Shown: one piece after another, positions 1 through 13,500 of the stretch
Layout of the letters: the number at the start of each line of letters is the position of its first letter
Numbering within the stretch: the first letter of the stretch is position 1
Assembly (NCBI RefSeq): GCF_030269925.1
Contig: NC_085114.1
Location: 11,922,001 to 11,986,000, forward strand
DNA length: 64,000 nt
Origin: Bombyx mori
Lineage: Eukaryota; Arthropoda; Insecta; Lepidoptera; Bombycidae
Direction of reading: 5' to 3'
Program-made: the position numbers and the translations under genes
The notes under the pieces: model-generated
Databases searched by the model: none
Seen by the model: the letters and a program-made list of their open reading frames with translations, nothing else
What the model was told of the DNA's origin: nothing

Positions 1-1511
1 TCATATCAAAATAAAGTGATTTTAGAATTTTAATGAATAATATGCATTAGAAAAATAAAAGTTAACTAAACTTTTTGTATTATTTGGTATTAAATAAATC
101 AACTAATATTCAAACAATGCCCATAATATCACATATGTAAGGATTTATGTGTGATTTTTTTCACTTTGTTTTTATTCATACAGAAATACCAAATGAATAT
201 ATTCCTTTTATTCTCTCATGAACTTTGGGTCACATTAATTTATGAATGCTGAATGACTAATTTGCATGCTTTAATCAATAATTTTAGTGTATTAGTCTAA
301 ATAAATATGTACCTATAAAATTCTAGTTCATTTCATTTGACAAAATAAGTACTGATGTTTAATTAAATGCATTTAATCTATTGTATTGAATTTGTTTTCA
401 GTTCTTGCTGTTTAATTTCTATAATTCTATATGTAGGAATATCGAATATTTGCATTCTCCTGTGTTTTATGTTAATGGGTGTTGATAATAATAAACTATA
501 TGTAGGAGTGTCACTGGTCTTTAAATAGATATTGCTTAATCACAGGTTATTATTTTGTGAATGTAGATAATGCTTTGTTATTGAAATAGAAGTTGTTACT
601 AGTTGTATTTGTTTTATTTCATTAAATCTGAATGTGTTCCACCTTTAATATGTAACAGAAAATAAGTGAACGAAGTTCAACGTTTTTTTAAACTTAATAG
701 TAAATGTATAAATTACATAGTTACACTGTTATGGAATGAGGTTGGATTTCTTTTAACACGTTTCCGCAAAATAGTTTTGAAAACAATTAAGCAGTCTGCC
801 TACTGTTGCAGCTTGACTACCCTGGTATAGCTTAAGTTTCAAGGGTGGAGCCTAATTGATCCGTTGTTAATAATTAAGATAAAATGCTAAGATTACAAAT
901 GCCTGCACTTAGTGACTTGCTTTGGCCTAACAGAAAAAAGAAACGGGCATCAAGCAATTTAAAATTTATACTACTCGTTTGACGCTACTATACTGGGGTT
1001 AAAATTCTCTAGCGAATGTCAACTTTAGACGAATGACTTTCATGAAGAAATAATATTTTTTTGTACTTGCTGACTGTAAGATATATCCTCCTAAACCTGT
1101 ATTAATAGAACAGTGAGCTTGTTTGTCACGATCTCGATCTTATGCATCGCAGTCATTCGTTCCTGCCTAAAATCTGGAAGAGCCATTTTGAAATTAAATT
1201 CAGACAGCCTTTTTCCTCTAAGTGGGTTGCGGGATTCATGTGTACAAGTGTATTCTGGTACGTACTGGGCAACTGGTAGATCATGATCTCGATTGATGAT
1301 ACAGCTAGCACTGACTAAAATGAAAAGTAGAAAAGGTCAGTCATTGAGCAATCCTAATATTTACTCAAAATTTAAGCTGAATATTTGTTTATCCCTTGGT
1401 CATTTTTATTTGACATCAAAATAATTTTATTATGTCAGAATTATTATTGACATTTTCGAGTAAAAAACTAAAATAACTTGTGTAATGTAATCAGTAGAAA
1501 AAATTGTAAAC
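1..1511. other. AT-rich 5' flank of fliI
   Basis: No coding exon, RNA gene or recognisable repeat was found here. The sequence is strongly AT-rich with scattered stops on both strands. The right end, next to the ATG at 1512, must hold the fliI promoter and 5' UTR, but no TATA box or initiator stands out. Confidence 0.5.
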
Positions 1512-4500
1512 ATGGCAAATACAGGCTTATTGCCGTTTGTGCGGGGAGTTGATTTCACGTGTAACGATTTCAGCGTCAGTAGCTATGATTGAATAACATT
1601 TATATAAAATGATATCATCTCATAACCTATATCTACACTTCTCAAACAATAAGTATTGTTGCAGGACGATAAATTTCCTGATGCTATTCGCTATATGACT
1701 GGATTGCAATGGTTGAGACTCGACAAGACAAACCTTTGTGATATACCTGAAGAACTAGGAAAGTTAATGAAATTGGTGAGAAATAATCTTTTTAGGTCAA
1801 CCCTATCAGAAAATTGTACGATTCAATTTACTGTCGACGTCCTAAAGATAAATAAGTCATAAAGCATGTAAAGTAAGATAGACTGACAGAAAGTAAGATA
1901 AACTAAGATAGAAGACACTAAGAAGATTAAAAAAAAACAAATTCATCTTTTTTTTTAATACAGTACTTAAGTAACTTCTAAATTACAAATAAATTTCCCC
2001 AGGAAAACCTTTCCTTGAAAAAGAACAATCTAGAAAAGTTATTTGGTGAACTCACAGAGTTAAAGTGTTTGAGATCTCTGAATGTCAGGCACAACAAGGT
2101 GAAGACTTCTGGGATCCCGGCTGAACTTTTCCATCTAGAAGAACTCACTACCTTAGATCTGTCACATAATAGGTTAAAGGAAGTCCCTGAGGGGTTGGAG
2201 AAAGCTAAATCTTTACTTGTATTGAACCTCAGCCATAACAGGTAAGAAATTAAAATAGCTATTTTGCAAGTTTATTTCCAAGTAAACCTTGTTGCTCAAA
2301 ATACAGATATATCTTCAATATTGACACAAACATTAAAAAAAATGTAATGTAAATCATTAATTTTGGTCAAGATTTAATAAAATGCTTTTGATCATTGTGA
2401 TTTACTATAAACCAAAAATCTTCCGAAAAAAAGATTATAAAATCTGTTTTATAGAGACAGTTTTTTGTAATGCACTAGCAAAGCTGTGGAGATAGCTCAT
2501 GTGGTATCTGAATGAGCAGCAGTGGCCAACAAATGTGCTCTAAACGTCTGGTCAGTAACTCCAAAGGCAATCAGCTACTTGAGTTGGCTTACAGATTTCC
2601 TGGAGAAACTGGGGTGGTAAAGAATTCCTTTTGTTGTGTAAAGTAGCTGAAATTAAATGATATACAATGTGTTAATAATAATAATGAAATATTCAGATAA
2701 AATACCTGTTCACCATATTATAAGAAGAAGCATAAATAAGTCTTTAGTCATAACATTTCATTATCTCTTTCTGTAGAAAATACAGTCTCATGCAAGTGAC
2801 TTTATATACTGCAATGTGTGCCTTTTCATTAAAATTAAAAATAAATGGAAATTATGTATTGTTCAACAGATTTATATATTTTTTAGTTTAATCCTGATCA
2901 GAAATTGTCAAAAATCGTGAAAAATCACTAGAACAAATAATAAATAAATTATCAGAAACAAATCACATACTGTCACCTGACTTCAAGCTAGGATTCCCAT
3001 ACTATACATACCCATACATATCCAATACATACTTATATACACTTAATTAAATAAATAAATAAATATATGTATAAATTAGCCCAGCAGTCGGGTGTTAACT
3101 AACTACTGCTAGCTACTGCTAACTAACTAGCTAACTACTACTATAACTTCAAGACATGAACATAAAAATAGCAATTGTCTGTTTTCTGATAAAGGTTTAT
3201 TTTAAGTTATTCTTATGTTATGTTAGAGATAGTACTAATTATATTATGCATTTTTAGGTCCTAACTACTGATACTTTATGTTTTTGTTACAGAATTGAAA
3301 CAATCCCACCAACTTTATTTGTCCAACTAACTGACTTATTATTTCTGGATCTATCTCATAATCTTTTGGAGACCCTACCCCCTCAGACTAGAAGGTTGGC
3401 AAACCTGCAGACTTTGATACTCAATGATAATCCACTTGGAGTTTTCCAGTTGAGGTAAAAATAAATTATCATGCAATAATAAAAATGGAACTTATGATCT
3501 TCTGCTTGCTGCTTCACTCATATGGACTATTCCTTACGGTTTATTAAGTTTTTACATTTTCTATCATTTCTAAATTAATATAAATGTATTACGAAATTTT
3601 GACAGGCAATTACCTTCACTTCAAAGTCTAGAGACACTGCATATGCGAAACACACAAAGAACTCTTGCCAATTTGCCGACATCATTGGAAACACTCTCAA
3701 ATCTTTCCGATGTGGACTTATCAAAGAATGCATTAACGAAAATACCAGATGCCTTGTACACGTTGTTGAGTCTCAAAAGACTGAATCTTAGTGATAATGA
3801 AATCTCGGAATTGTCTGCAGGTGAGATCTTATAAAATTTTAATAAAATTTGCTAACTTTCATAATAGAAATGATCAAGAAACTTACACTAATAACTCAAT
3901 AAGTAATTTGTAAAAAAGTACCGTATTTCCATATATTTAACATTCTTTTTTGCAGTTTTTATCAATGTAATAGAAAGAGTTAGTTTCAATCAGCTGTTAG
4001 GAAACAGTTGTCTTTTAACGAAAAAAAAATTTGTTTTGTTACATTCTTAATGATAAAATATTATACATATGATGTGACGATGCAGCGTATAATATGTTAT
4101 ATATTATTCTGGTACATATGATAAAATATCTCACTTTCTATGTTTTGTCACGGTCCATGAGCATGACCAGCCATCTGTATTATTCTAGTCATTTGAAACT
4201 TCACAATATAATATTAATTACACAACCTCAGTTAGATATATTAAGGTACACAGTCTGCCTATATCTCAGTCTGAGTGTTTATCTAGATAGTATACAACAT
4301 AAATGTAGATCATTATATCCAAAGGAGTTCCAGTAAAAGTGATTTCATTGACGAGGCAGGTATTAATTAGCACTTGTTTAGTTTATTGGAGTGGTCGACA
4401 ACTTTGTCATGGGCATGTCAAAAGAGCTAAATATATATAGTATTCAATTCAAACTTATTCAAAGAGTAATTATTTAACATATATTTTTATAGCTTTGCAT

Positions 4501-7500
4501 TTCAAAAATGTTTACTCGTACTCTTATAGTCAAGATAGTATATTCCATGCCTGGATTGAACATTTCGCGGAAGAGCCGTGGCCTAGGTGTCAGAGCCGCG
4601 GCTAGCCGACCTTTAGTTTATTGTAATTTTTTTTTTAATTATATCATTATTAAATAAAGTTTCATTTTTAAAGCGCTTTAATAAGCTTGTTCTGATTGTT
4701 TGTAACGGAATCTTTGAATGTATTTTCACCGACTTCCAAAACGTCCGATTAACTTGAAAATTAGAACATGTCTCAAGGACTGATGAAAAAAAAAAATTTA
4801 GAACTCCACCGCACCAAATCACTCTAATGTCTTGACCGGTGCCCATACGATGAAAAAAACAGTAAATTAATTGTTGGTTATTGGTAATTAATTAATTGTT
4901 GCTAGTCAAGCATGCTTTTTTAAATAATTAAACTGTGTATTATTTAAACGCAGCAATGGATACATGGCAGAAACTAGAGAGCTTAAATTTGTCAAGAAAC
5001 AATCTGACATCACTTCCGGCGTCTTTATGTAAGCTGCAGAACTTAAGGAGGTTACATGTAGACGACAATAAACTTGACTTTGAAGGCATACCATCTGGAA
5101 TTGGGAAACTTGGCGCTTTGGAAGTATTCTCAGCTGCTAATAATTTACTGGAGATGATACCGGAAGGATTGTGTAGGTGAGCATTTTTCAGCCGCATCTT
5201 GCTTTAGGTATTTGTATACTTTGAGACTGAGAACTTCCCAGCGATATAACGGTAATAATTTAGAATTACTTCAATTTGCATGCTGCTAATCTAAATAATG
5301 CATACAAGTTAAGAAAGTAATTTGGGCTGTTGTGTCCTTAGTAAATAAATCTCAACAACAGAACCCAGAAGGTCGTATCTATTTTTGCCAAAAAAAATAT
5401 TCTTTTTTTATTGGCCTTGTAGGCAGACGAGCACACGGCCTTCAGGTGGTGAGTGCTTACCGTCGCTCATGGATTTTAGCAATGCCAGGGGCAGAGCCAA
5501 GCCGCTGCCTACCGTTTAATACTCTCCACAAGCCTCGTTTGAAGAAGGACATGTCATTTATACGGCATTGTTTCTAGTTTACAAATAAAATATACGAAAA
5601 CCGCTCAACATTTGTAAATTTAAAATCAAAGATGTCCACCATTTTATTTTTCATGTTTATAAATACATTGTTTGTCTTTTCAACGACAGATGTGGCGCGC
5701 TAAAAAAGTTGAATCTGAGTTGCAATAAGCTGATCACTCTCCCCGACGCCGTTCACCTTCTAAGCGATCTGGAAAGTCTTCAGCTTCACGGAAACCCTGA
5801 TCTCGTAATGCCTCCGAAGCCCGTCGAAAGACCAAGGGGAGCTGGCTTGCAGTATTACAACATTGACTTCTCGTTGCAAGCTCAGCTTCAACTGGCCGGG
5901 GCTGCGTCAGCTGAAAGCACAACAACCAGCAGTAAGAAATCATCCGTGTAATTTAATAAGTCAAAAGCCAACTATACCTAAGAAATAAAGCTCTTGCTTA
6001 AACAAAACTGCTTCAAATTTATATTAGTATTAATTTTGGTTGAAAGTATAAACAAACAAATTAATTACCGTTCTTGCCTGTTTTTTTTTTATAAATTGCC
6101 GTATAGGCAGACTAGCATACGGCCCACCTGATGGTGAGTGGTTACCGTCGCTCATGGACGTCAGCAATGCCAGGGGCAAAGCCAAGCCGCTGCTTACCGT
6201 GCTTGTCTTTAGTGGTTGGTTTGGTCATTGTCTTAAAATCTCAATTGTACTGTATGAACCTTCATAAGTATTAACTAATGTTTCAACTCGAAATACATTT
6301 TTTATCAATCGATATACGATAATCGATTTACGAAACAAAGCAACCAATTTAGCGGTAGCTATCATAGAATGACATATGGGTCGTCGGTTTACCGAGTAAT
6401 TTAAACCGCTTCGATCGAAAATGTACCTTTTCTCGGAATAAATAGTATATTATATCTTTAACGCATTGACTGCCGTGTAGGTCACCGGTGCCTTACGCGG
6501 CGCACTGAAGTAATTCTATCGATTTCGATCTTTTAACTAATGCGCCGGAATATCTAATAGACTTCGGGAAAGACGAATTCGCAGATACTGAGAGTGAATC
6601 TATTTCTAAAAGACCGAAAAAGACATAGACATAGCAAACAAAAGAAGGCAAAGTTAGGCCTTAACAGAAATCAACATGATAACTTTAGTGCGCAGCGTAG
6701 GGCGCCGGTGATCTACATGGCAGTCAACGTGTTTAACTATAATGAGTAATAGCTACCTATCACGAACGTGTAATGTCGACACAGGCGTTAAGTCGGATCC
6801 GATAGCTCGCAAGCTCCGCCTACGTCGCGGCCGGCCCGAGCCCGAGCAGAAGGACTCGGCGCTGATCCTGCGCGGCATGCAGGAGCAAGCCAACACGCAG
6901 CACGGCGACAACGTGCTCGACCAACGACACAGCGAACTCAAGTCAGTACGACCTGTGTGCTTAGTGCGAGTTTCCTAACGTTCTCGATAACGTAAAAGTT
7001 AAGGCAATTTTGTATGCAATTGGAACAGCGCCCCTAGCGGCAAACGTACGCAAACGATCCCATTCCATACAAATATGAGCTAACTTTCACGCTATCGAGA
7101 ACGTTAAAAAACTCGCACTAAGCACACTGATCTAATTTAGTCTAAAAATACATCTATTATCATCTAACATGTCTTTTTTTTGCTTAGATGTATGGAGCTC
7201 ACAGCCCAGCTGATGTTAAGTGGTTACTGGAGCCCATAGACATTACAACGGCTGCCCCACCCTTCCAACACATTACTGCTTCATGGCAGAAATAGGCAGG
7301 GTGGTGGTACCTACTCGTGCGGACTCACAAGAGGTCCTACCACGAGTAACCATGTCTGTTCGAATCCCGCAGGCAAGTACCAATTTTTTTGATAAAATAC
7401 GTACTTAACTCATGTTCACGATTGATTTCCACGATCAACGAATTACAAGGTGTAATAAAAAACCCGCAAAAAATTTAATTGGCATTTTTATCCCTTCCTA

Positions 7501-10500
7501 AGCTGATAGCCGTTAGAGGGCTATGCCAACTAAAAGAGTAGGTGAGCTCACGGGGCTCTAACTTGAGGACGCTGCTAACACTAGCCCTAGCAAGAGCAGT
7601 GCTTCGCAGAAAGTACCACCGGAGCGGAAACGCAACTGAAAAGATCCGGCGACAAACTCAGTGGGCTGTGTCTGTTGGTTAATTTACTCGCCGAACTCTT
7701 TGTCGCAAGCGACGGGTGGCGTGTTTAGGGCGACTGTTTACCATTCGATCCGCAGGGTCGAATATGATTTTTGCCTAATTACTAACAGTAATTATGACAG
7801 TAGTGGGGAGAGCGATAGTTGCGTGTGCAAACGATTGCTTTATTGAATATGTGTGCATTTGGTTTGTAGACCAAAACGCTGGGACGAAAGCTTAGAGAAG
7901 CCCCCGCTAGACTATTCGGAGTTCTTCGACGAAGACACGGGTCAAACTCCTGGACTACAGGTGTGGGAGATCGAGAACTTCATACCGGCTCCTGTTGATG
8001 AGGTTTGAAGTTATTCAATTTGATACTCGTTTTAATCAATAATCTCCCGCAAATCTCGTTTAAATATATATTAAATACCCAAATGCTGGACAAAGAAATC
8101 TGTCTTCGCACGAATGTTTGCTTGATTATCGAATCGATGACCTTCGGCCCAGCAGCCAGGGGCGCTAATGTCTGTGTGTGTTAGTTAAAAAAATAATGAA
8201 CACAGTGCCTCCTGTTATTATATGGGATCAATGGAAATAATGAAAATATTTAAAAAATAATAATATTTCCGTTGAAAAAGTAATCGATTTTCCTCTTTTT
8301 TGTATTACAAATGATTCCTTAAAATTTAAATTTCGTAAATCCTAAAACAATAATTATTTTTCCTAAATTTTCACGGCCAATATTACTATTAGTTTTTCGG
8401 ACAGATCGTGTTAAAAGTCCTTCGTATACAAATTTATATACTGAACACCTGCACACACATGCACAGGTCGCTCACGGGAAATTCTTCGAAGGTGATTGCT
8501 ACATCGTGCTGAAGACAGCCGTGGAAGAGCAAGGACAGCTGTCATGGGACATACACTTTTGGATCGGATCCAAAGCTACTGTAAGTGGAATTCATTCAAT
8601 GATTATGAAGTTTCATTAATGCTGTACTATTTTGTTGTATTGGCCTGTCAATAGCCGAGGCTAAAAAGACCGCTGCGGACAGGCAGACGTGGCGAAGCAT
8701 AGTGCAACGAGTGATTGACGCTTCAAGCTAGACACGACCTCTTTTTCCCTACCTAAGCTCGTAATACCTTTTTTTTTTTTTTTCTCTGGCCGAGGGCCGA
8801 ACCTCCTACGAGGTCCCCGCGCCTGGGGGCGTGTATGTGACGCGGGGTATGTGAGACTCAACGATCTGCAGGTGTTGAGAGCAGATCGCGGGCCCAAGGA
8901 TTTTAGGGCCCACCCACTAAACGACTCCCCTGCACTCTTACACCCGACGTCCGATCTCCGTCCGGGGTCAGAACCCGTTCAGAGTAGGGGGGTTCCCGCG
9001 GTCAACACTACAACCAGACACGCGGCGCCACCCCGAGGACGCCCGACCGACGGGTCGTCGAGGCGATAGTCGACGACCAACGACGTCAGTCTCCGCGGTA
9101 CGGCGGCGCCGCTGGTGTTCCGGGATACCCGGCTGGGCCAGAACCAGCCTGCCGGGTCGGAACGCGATACATCCCGACCGGGTTGCTCTTCAACAGTATG
9201 TTCGGCGACGACAGCGACGACGAAAATGCGGACCGCATCGCAGTCCGCAGCCGCCGAAGCGCCGTCCCGTCCTCCTGGTGCCAGCGCGCTAGAGTGACGG
9301 TAGCGTGCGGCGCAGTCTCAACCCCCTTAGGTCGCCCCGTGACCATCACCGGGAGGAGACTCCCTCCTCATAAGCTCGTAATACCTAAGCTAAGGGTTCT
9401 CGTGTCGTGCCGCTTTATCGAAGTGGGGACCTTCAGCAATGAGCGATTCGGAAGATTTTGTACTTTGTCATCAATGTAAAGCGTACGTTGTTAGCGGACT
9501 TTTTGGCGGGAACGCGAGGATTGAAGTTGTGTGATTTGTTTTATTTTGTCTATTTAGTGTTTCTTCAGGTTTAAATGTGTAATAATGGTGGTTTCATAAC
9601 TGCTTAGTATCTGTAAAAGTGCACAAATGTGGGAAAATTAAACAAAGCCGCTGAACGTAACTTCTCGGGATCCTCCAAAAAGTCCACTGAGAAAGTCTCA
9701 GTAAATTACCACCATTTATTGAGATTATATTTCATACTATATCATCTCATTTCATTTCATTTCACTTCATGTTATTATTTTTCATAAAAATAAGATTATA
9801 AATTAAAATTAGGCTTGACCTAAAGGTCTTAGTTACCAGGTCATAAAATCCCTTTAAAAAAAACCTTGTTCGCAGTTAGACAAGGGGGCCTGCGCCGCAA
9901 TGCACGCCGTTAACCTACGCAACCTGCTGGGAGCCAAGCGCACGCGGCGCCACGAGCAGGGCGACGAGAGCCCCGAGTTCATGGCGCTGTTCCCCACCCC
10001 GCCGGTCTACATCCAGGGCAGCCACACTCCGTCAGGGTTCTTCACGGTCGACGACCCGGTAACTGATCTAAAATAACATGTTTGGTAGGCAGTGAGCTGA
10101 CTGTGCCCCTGGCATTGCTGGTGTCCATGGGCGATGGTAACCCTATACCATGATGGGCCCTGATGCTCGTCAGTCTACAGGAGCAATAAAACACATTTCT
10201 ACTATTTGTAACTGGGTTGGGCTGGCAGTACCTGCACTTTGGACTCGCTGTTTGATCACAACCCTATTTTGATTTAGTCGATTTTAGAGACTTAATGAAA
10301 TCCAATTTTTGGATTGTAATGCTTAATAGATATCTGCTCGATCATTTCTAGGATGAAGATTTCTTTTAAAATTAATATTTAAAAAAAAAATTTATGTATA
10401 TACATACGTAAATTACTTTAAAATAAAAGGCACATACTAACGTTATTTGTATACAAGCTGCGAACAACAACGTACGGATAGTCGGTCTATCGAGCAGACG

Positions 10501-13500
10501 CCTTCCTGAAAGGTATTTATTCTGTAGCCTCCTATTTGTATTTCAATAAAAAAGTCGAAATCAAACAGATCCCAAGAAAGAGACTACCACATTTATAATA
10601 AAATTTATAATAATTATTACTTTACATATAACCAACGGACGCGACAGACGTCGTGTACCACATGCCTTCAATACCAAAATCTAAACTATTCTCGAATTCA
10701 CTAGAACACAAAATCACAGTCTACTGAGTTTCTCGCCCTATCTTTTCACTGGGACGCGATTCGGATCCGGTGGTAGATTTTGCTAAGCACTGCTCTTGCT
10801 AGGGCTAGGGTTAGGACTAGGATTAAACTTGCTAAGGAATAGTCCCTTCACCTGCCAGCGAATAGGTAGAGAAAGAAAATTAACAACAAAAGTTTCGTCA
10901 AGATCAGTCTAACCATTTACGGTACAGTCACATAGAATTATACACATAATATGTATATTAAGACAATAACATTGTATAAATGTTTAAGTTACATTGCGCG
11001 CAGTTTAGAATTACGATTGTATTTATGAGTTAGTTGTTACTCAGTACTCGGACAGTGTGCTTAGTGCGAGCTTTTTAACGTTCTCGATAGCGTAAAAGTT
11101 AGCTCATATTTGTATGGAAAGGGATCGTTTGCCTACGTTTGCCGCTAGGGGCGCTGTTCCAACTGCATACAAAATCGGGCTAACTTCTACGCTATCGAGA
11201 ACGTTAAAAAACTCGCACTAAGCACACAAGATGTATTGGTGGTAGGACCTCTTGTGAGTCCGCGCGGGTAGGTATCACCGCCCTGCCTATTTCTGCCGTG
11301 AAGCAGTAATGCGTTTCGGTTTGAAGGGTAGGGCAGCTGTTGTAACTATACTGAGATCTTAGAACTTATATCTCAAGCTGGGTGGCGCATTTACGTTGTA
11401 GATGTCTATGGTCTCCAGTAACCACTTAACACCGGGTGGGCTTAACTCGTCCACACATCTAAGCAATATAAAAAAAATAATTGTGCAGCACTACGTAACG
11501 CGCTTGTACCGAGTCCACGGCGCCGGCAACAGCATCCACCTGGAGCCGGTCGCGGTGCGCGCCGCCTCGCTCGACCCGAGATACGTCTTCGTGCTCGACA
11601 CCGGACTCATAATTTATCTCTGGTAAGGAAACTTGCACAGAACGGGACTTTTTGGCGGGAACGCGAGGAGTGAAGTTGTGTGATTTGTTTTATTTTGTCC
11701 ATTTTTTTATTTTATTTTTATTGCCTTTGTAGGCAGACGAGCATACGGCCCACCTGATGGTGAGTGGTTACCGTCGCCCATGGACTTCAGCAATGCCAAG
11801 GGCAAAGCCAAGCCGCTGCCTACCACTGCTATTTAGTGTGTCTTCAGGTTTAAATGTGTAATAACGGTGGTTTATTAACGGTTTAATATCTGTGAACGTG
11901 CACAACTGTGGGAAAATGAAAGAAAGCCGCTGAACGTAGCTTTCTAGGGTTCTATCAAAAGTTAACTGAAAAAAAAAGAGTAATTAACCACCATTTTACT
12001 GAAACTTTTCCTTTCATCCCATCTCAACTCGTTTCGTTTAATTCCATCCCAATTGATTTAAGTCTCGAGTTAATCAACTTATTATTCCGCTTCATGTCAT
12101 TTTTCAACAACAAATAAGACTTGGCTTAAAGGTCTCGTCACCAGGATATAAATTTTAATCTTTTTTTTCATCAAATTATTGTAGAGTTTATATAAATCTA
12201 TTTGAAATGCATTCACAGCTAATCACAGCTTTGACAAAATAAATTGTTAACATAAAAGTTTCTTAGTATCAATTTGGTTAGTGTATATTTCGTTGGTGTC
12301 AGGTACGGTAAGAAAGCTAAGAACACCCTCAAGTCCAAAGCTCGTTTGTTTGCGGAGAAGATAAACAAAGAGGAGAGGAAGAACAAAGCGGAGCTGATCG
12401 CGGAACCGCCGGGGAAGGAACCCAAAAGTTTCTGGCAGATATTGGGGCACGAAGAGGATGTGCCTTTTGTACCCGAGGTAACGATCTTTCATAAAATCCA
12501 GACAATTATAAATATTAAGATTTTCTAAAATATGGTTGTTTTTGTATTTGGTGTTAAGTTGTTACTGGAGCTCATAGACACATACAACGTAAATTCCGCC
12601 ACCCATCTTGAGATATGAGTTATAAAGTCTCAGTATAGTTACCACGGCAGCCCCACTCTTCAAACCGAAATGCATTACTGCTTCACGGCCGAAATAGGGG
12701 GGGTGGTGATACCCACGGAATAGATAAATAAGGTTGGAATGGTAATGTAGGCGGGGCAAGCGTGCCACAGTTATGTTTATACAATCATAACTCGACCGAT
12801 TCTTTCATTCACCGCGTTTAGTGCGCTTCGGACTACTTTGGCGAACAGATCTCCGCTTTATAGTGCCGTGTTGTGCAATTATAACTTGTAAAACAAAAAA
12901 TCAGACCTCAAGTATAGAGCGAGGAGGTATATCTTTCGATCGGTAAGTCGAAATTACCATTTAATTACAATATTATTTGTCTAAAACATAAAAATATACT
13001 GAGCATTATGAAATTCCAAACATTAACAATATTATTGCAGCAAGTTATAAATAGCATACATTGCGCGATGTGTACTCGCCCAATGAACGCAATGACCAAG
13101 TCAGCTTCCAATGTACTACATGCATTGCGTTCTCTACACTTCAATCTTTGAAATTTCGGCGTTTGCCCTGATTGGCCGTGGTGCAGTTGTCGATAGTGAG
13201 GTGACCATGTGGTGAAATAAAATCATCGACAGAATTCTCGACTATATTTACATTTGACATGGATAATTTTTGCATTATTTTATATTTAATTAATGATACC
13301 TAGTATATTCTTAGTGAGACGTATTTTGAGTAAAATAAATATGTATTATTATTATTGAATTATTATCATTGAATTAATGTGAAGGTATAATATAAAGGGA
13401 CATGTAGACCTCTCATTTACGGGTATTTACTATATTGTCTAAGACGTATTAAAATCTAAGTAAAATGCTATTTGACTTATGCAGTAAATTAAAAATTTTA

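Noticed and set aside
3100..3140. CTAACTAACTACTGCTAG-type repeats as a possible regulatory array
   Set aside because: Short, irregular simple sequence of a kind common in this genome, with no further support.
5932..5951. Stop codon after [10 protein letters not shown] as the end of a short LRR protein
   Set aside because: A GT donor lies at 5932 and the frame continues correctly into exon 8 with the conserved linker, so this is an intron read-through.
7354..7400. tRNA-like sequence GTTCGAATCCC as a possible tRNA gene
   Set aside because: It is the B-box of a Bm1 SINE head; the rest of the cloverleaf is missing.
9086..9479. Open frames of 60-98 codons on both strands in the GC-rich insertion
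   Set aside because: GC-rich DNA makes stops rare on all frames. The block is a bounded retroposon and no known domain is visible.
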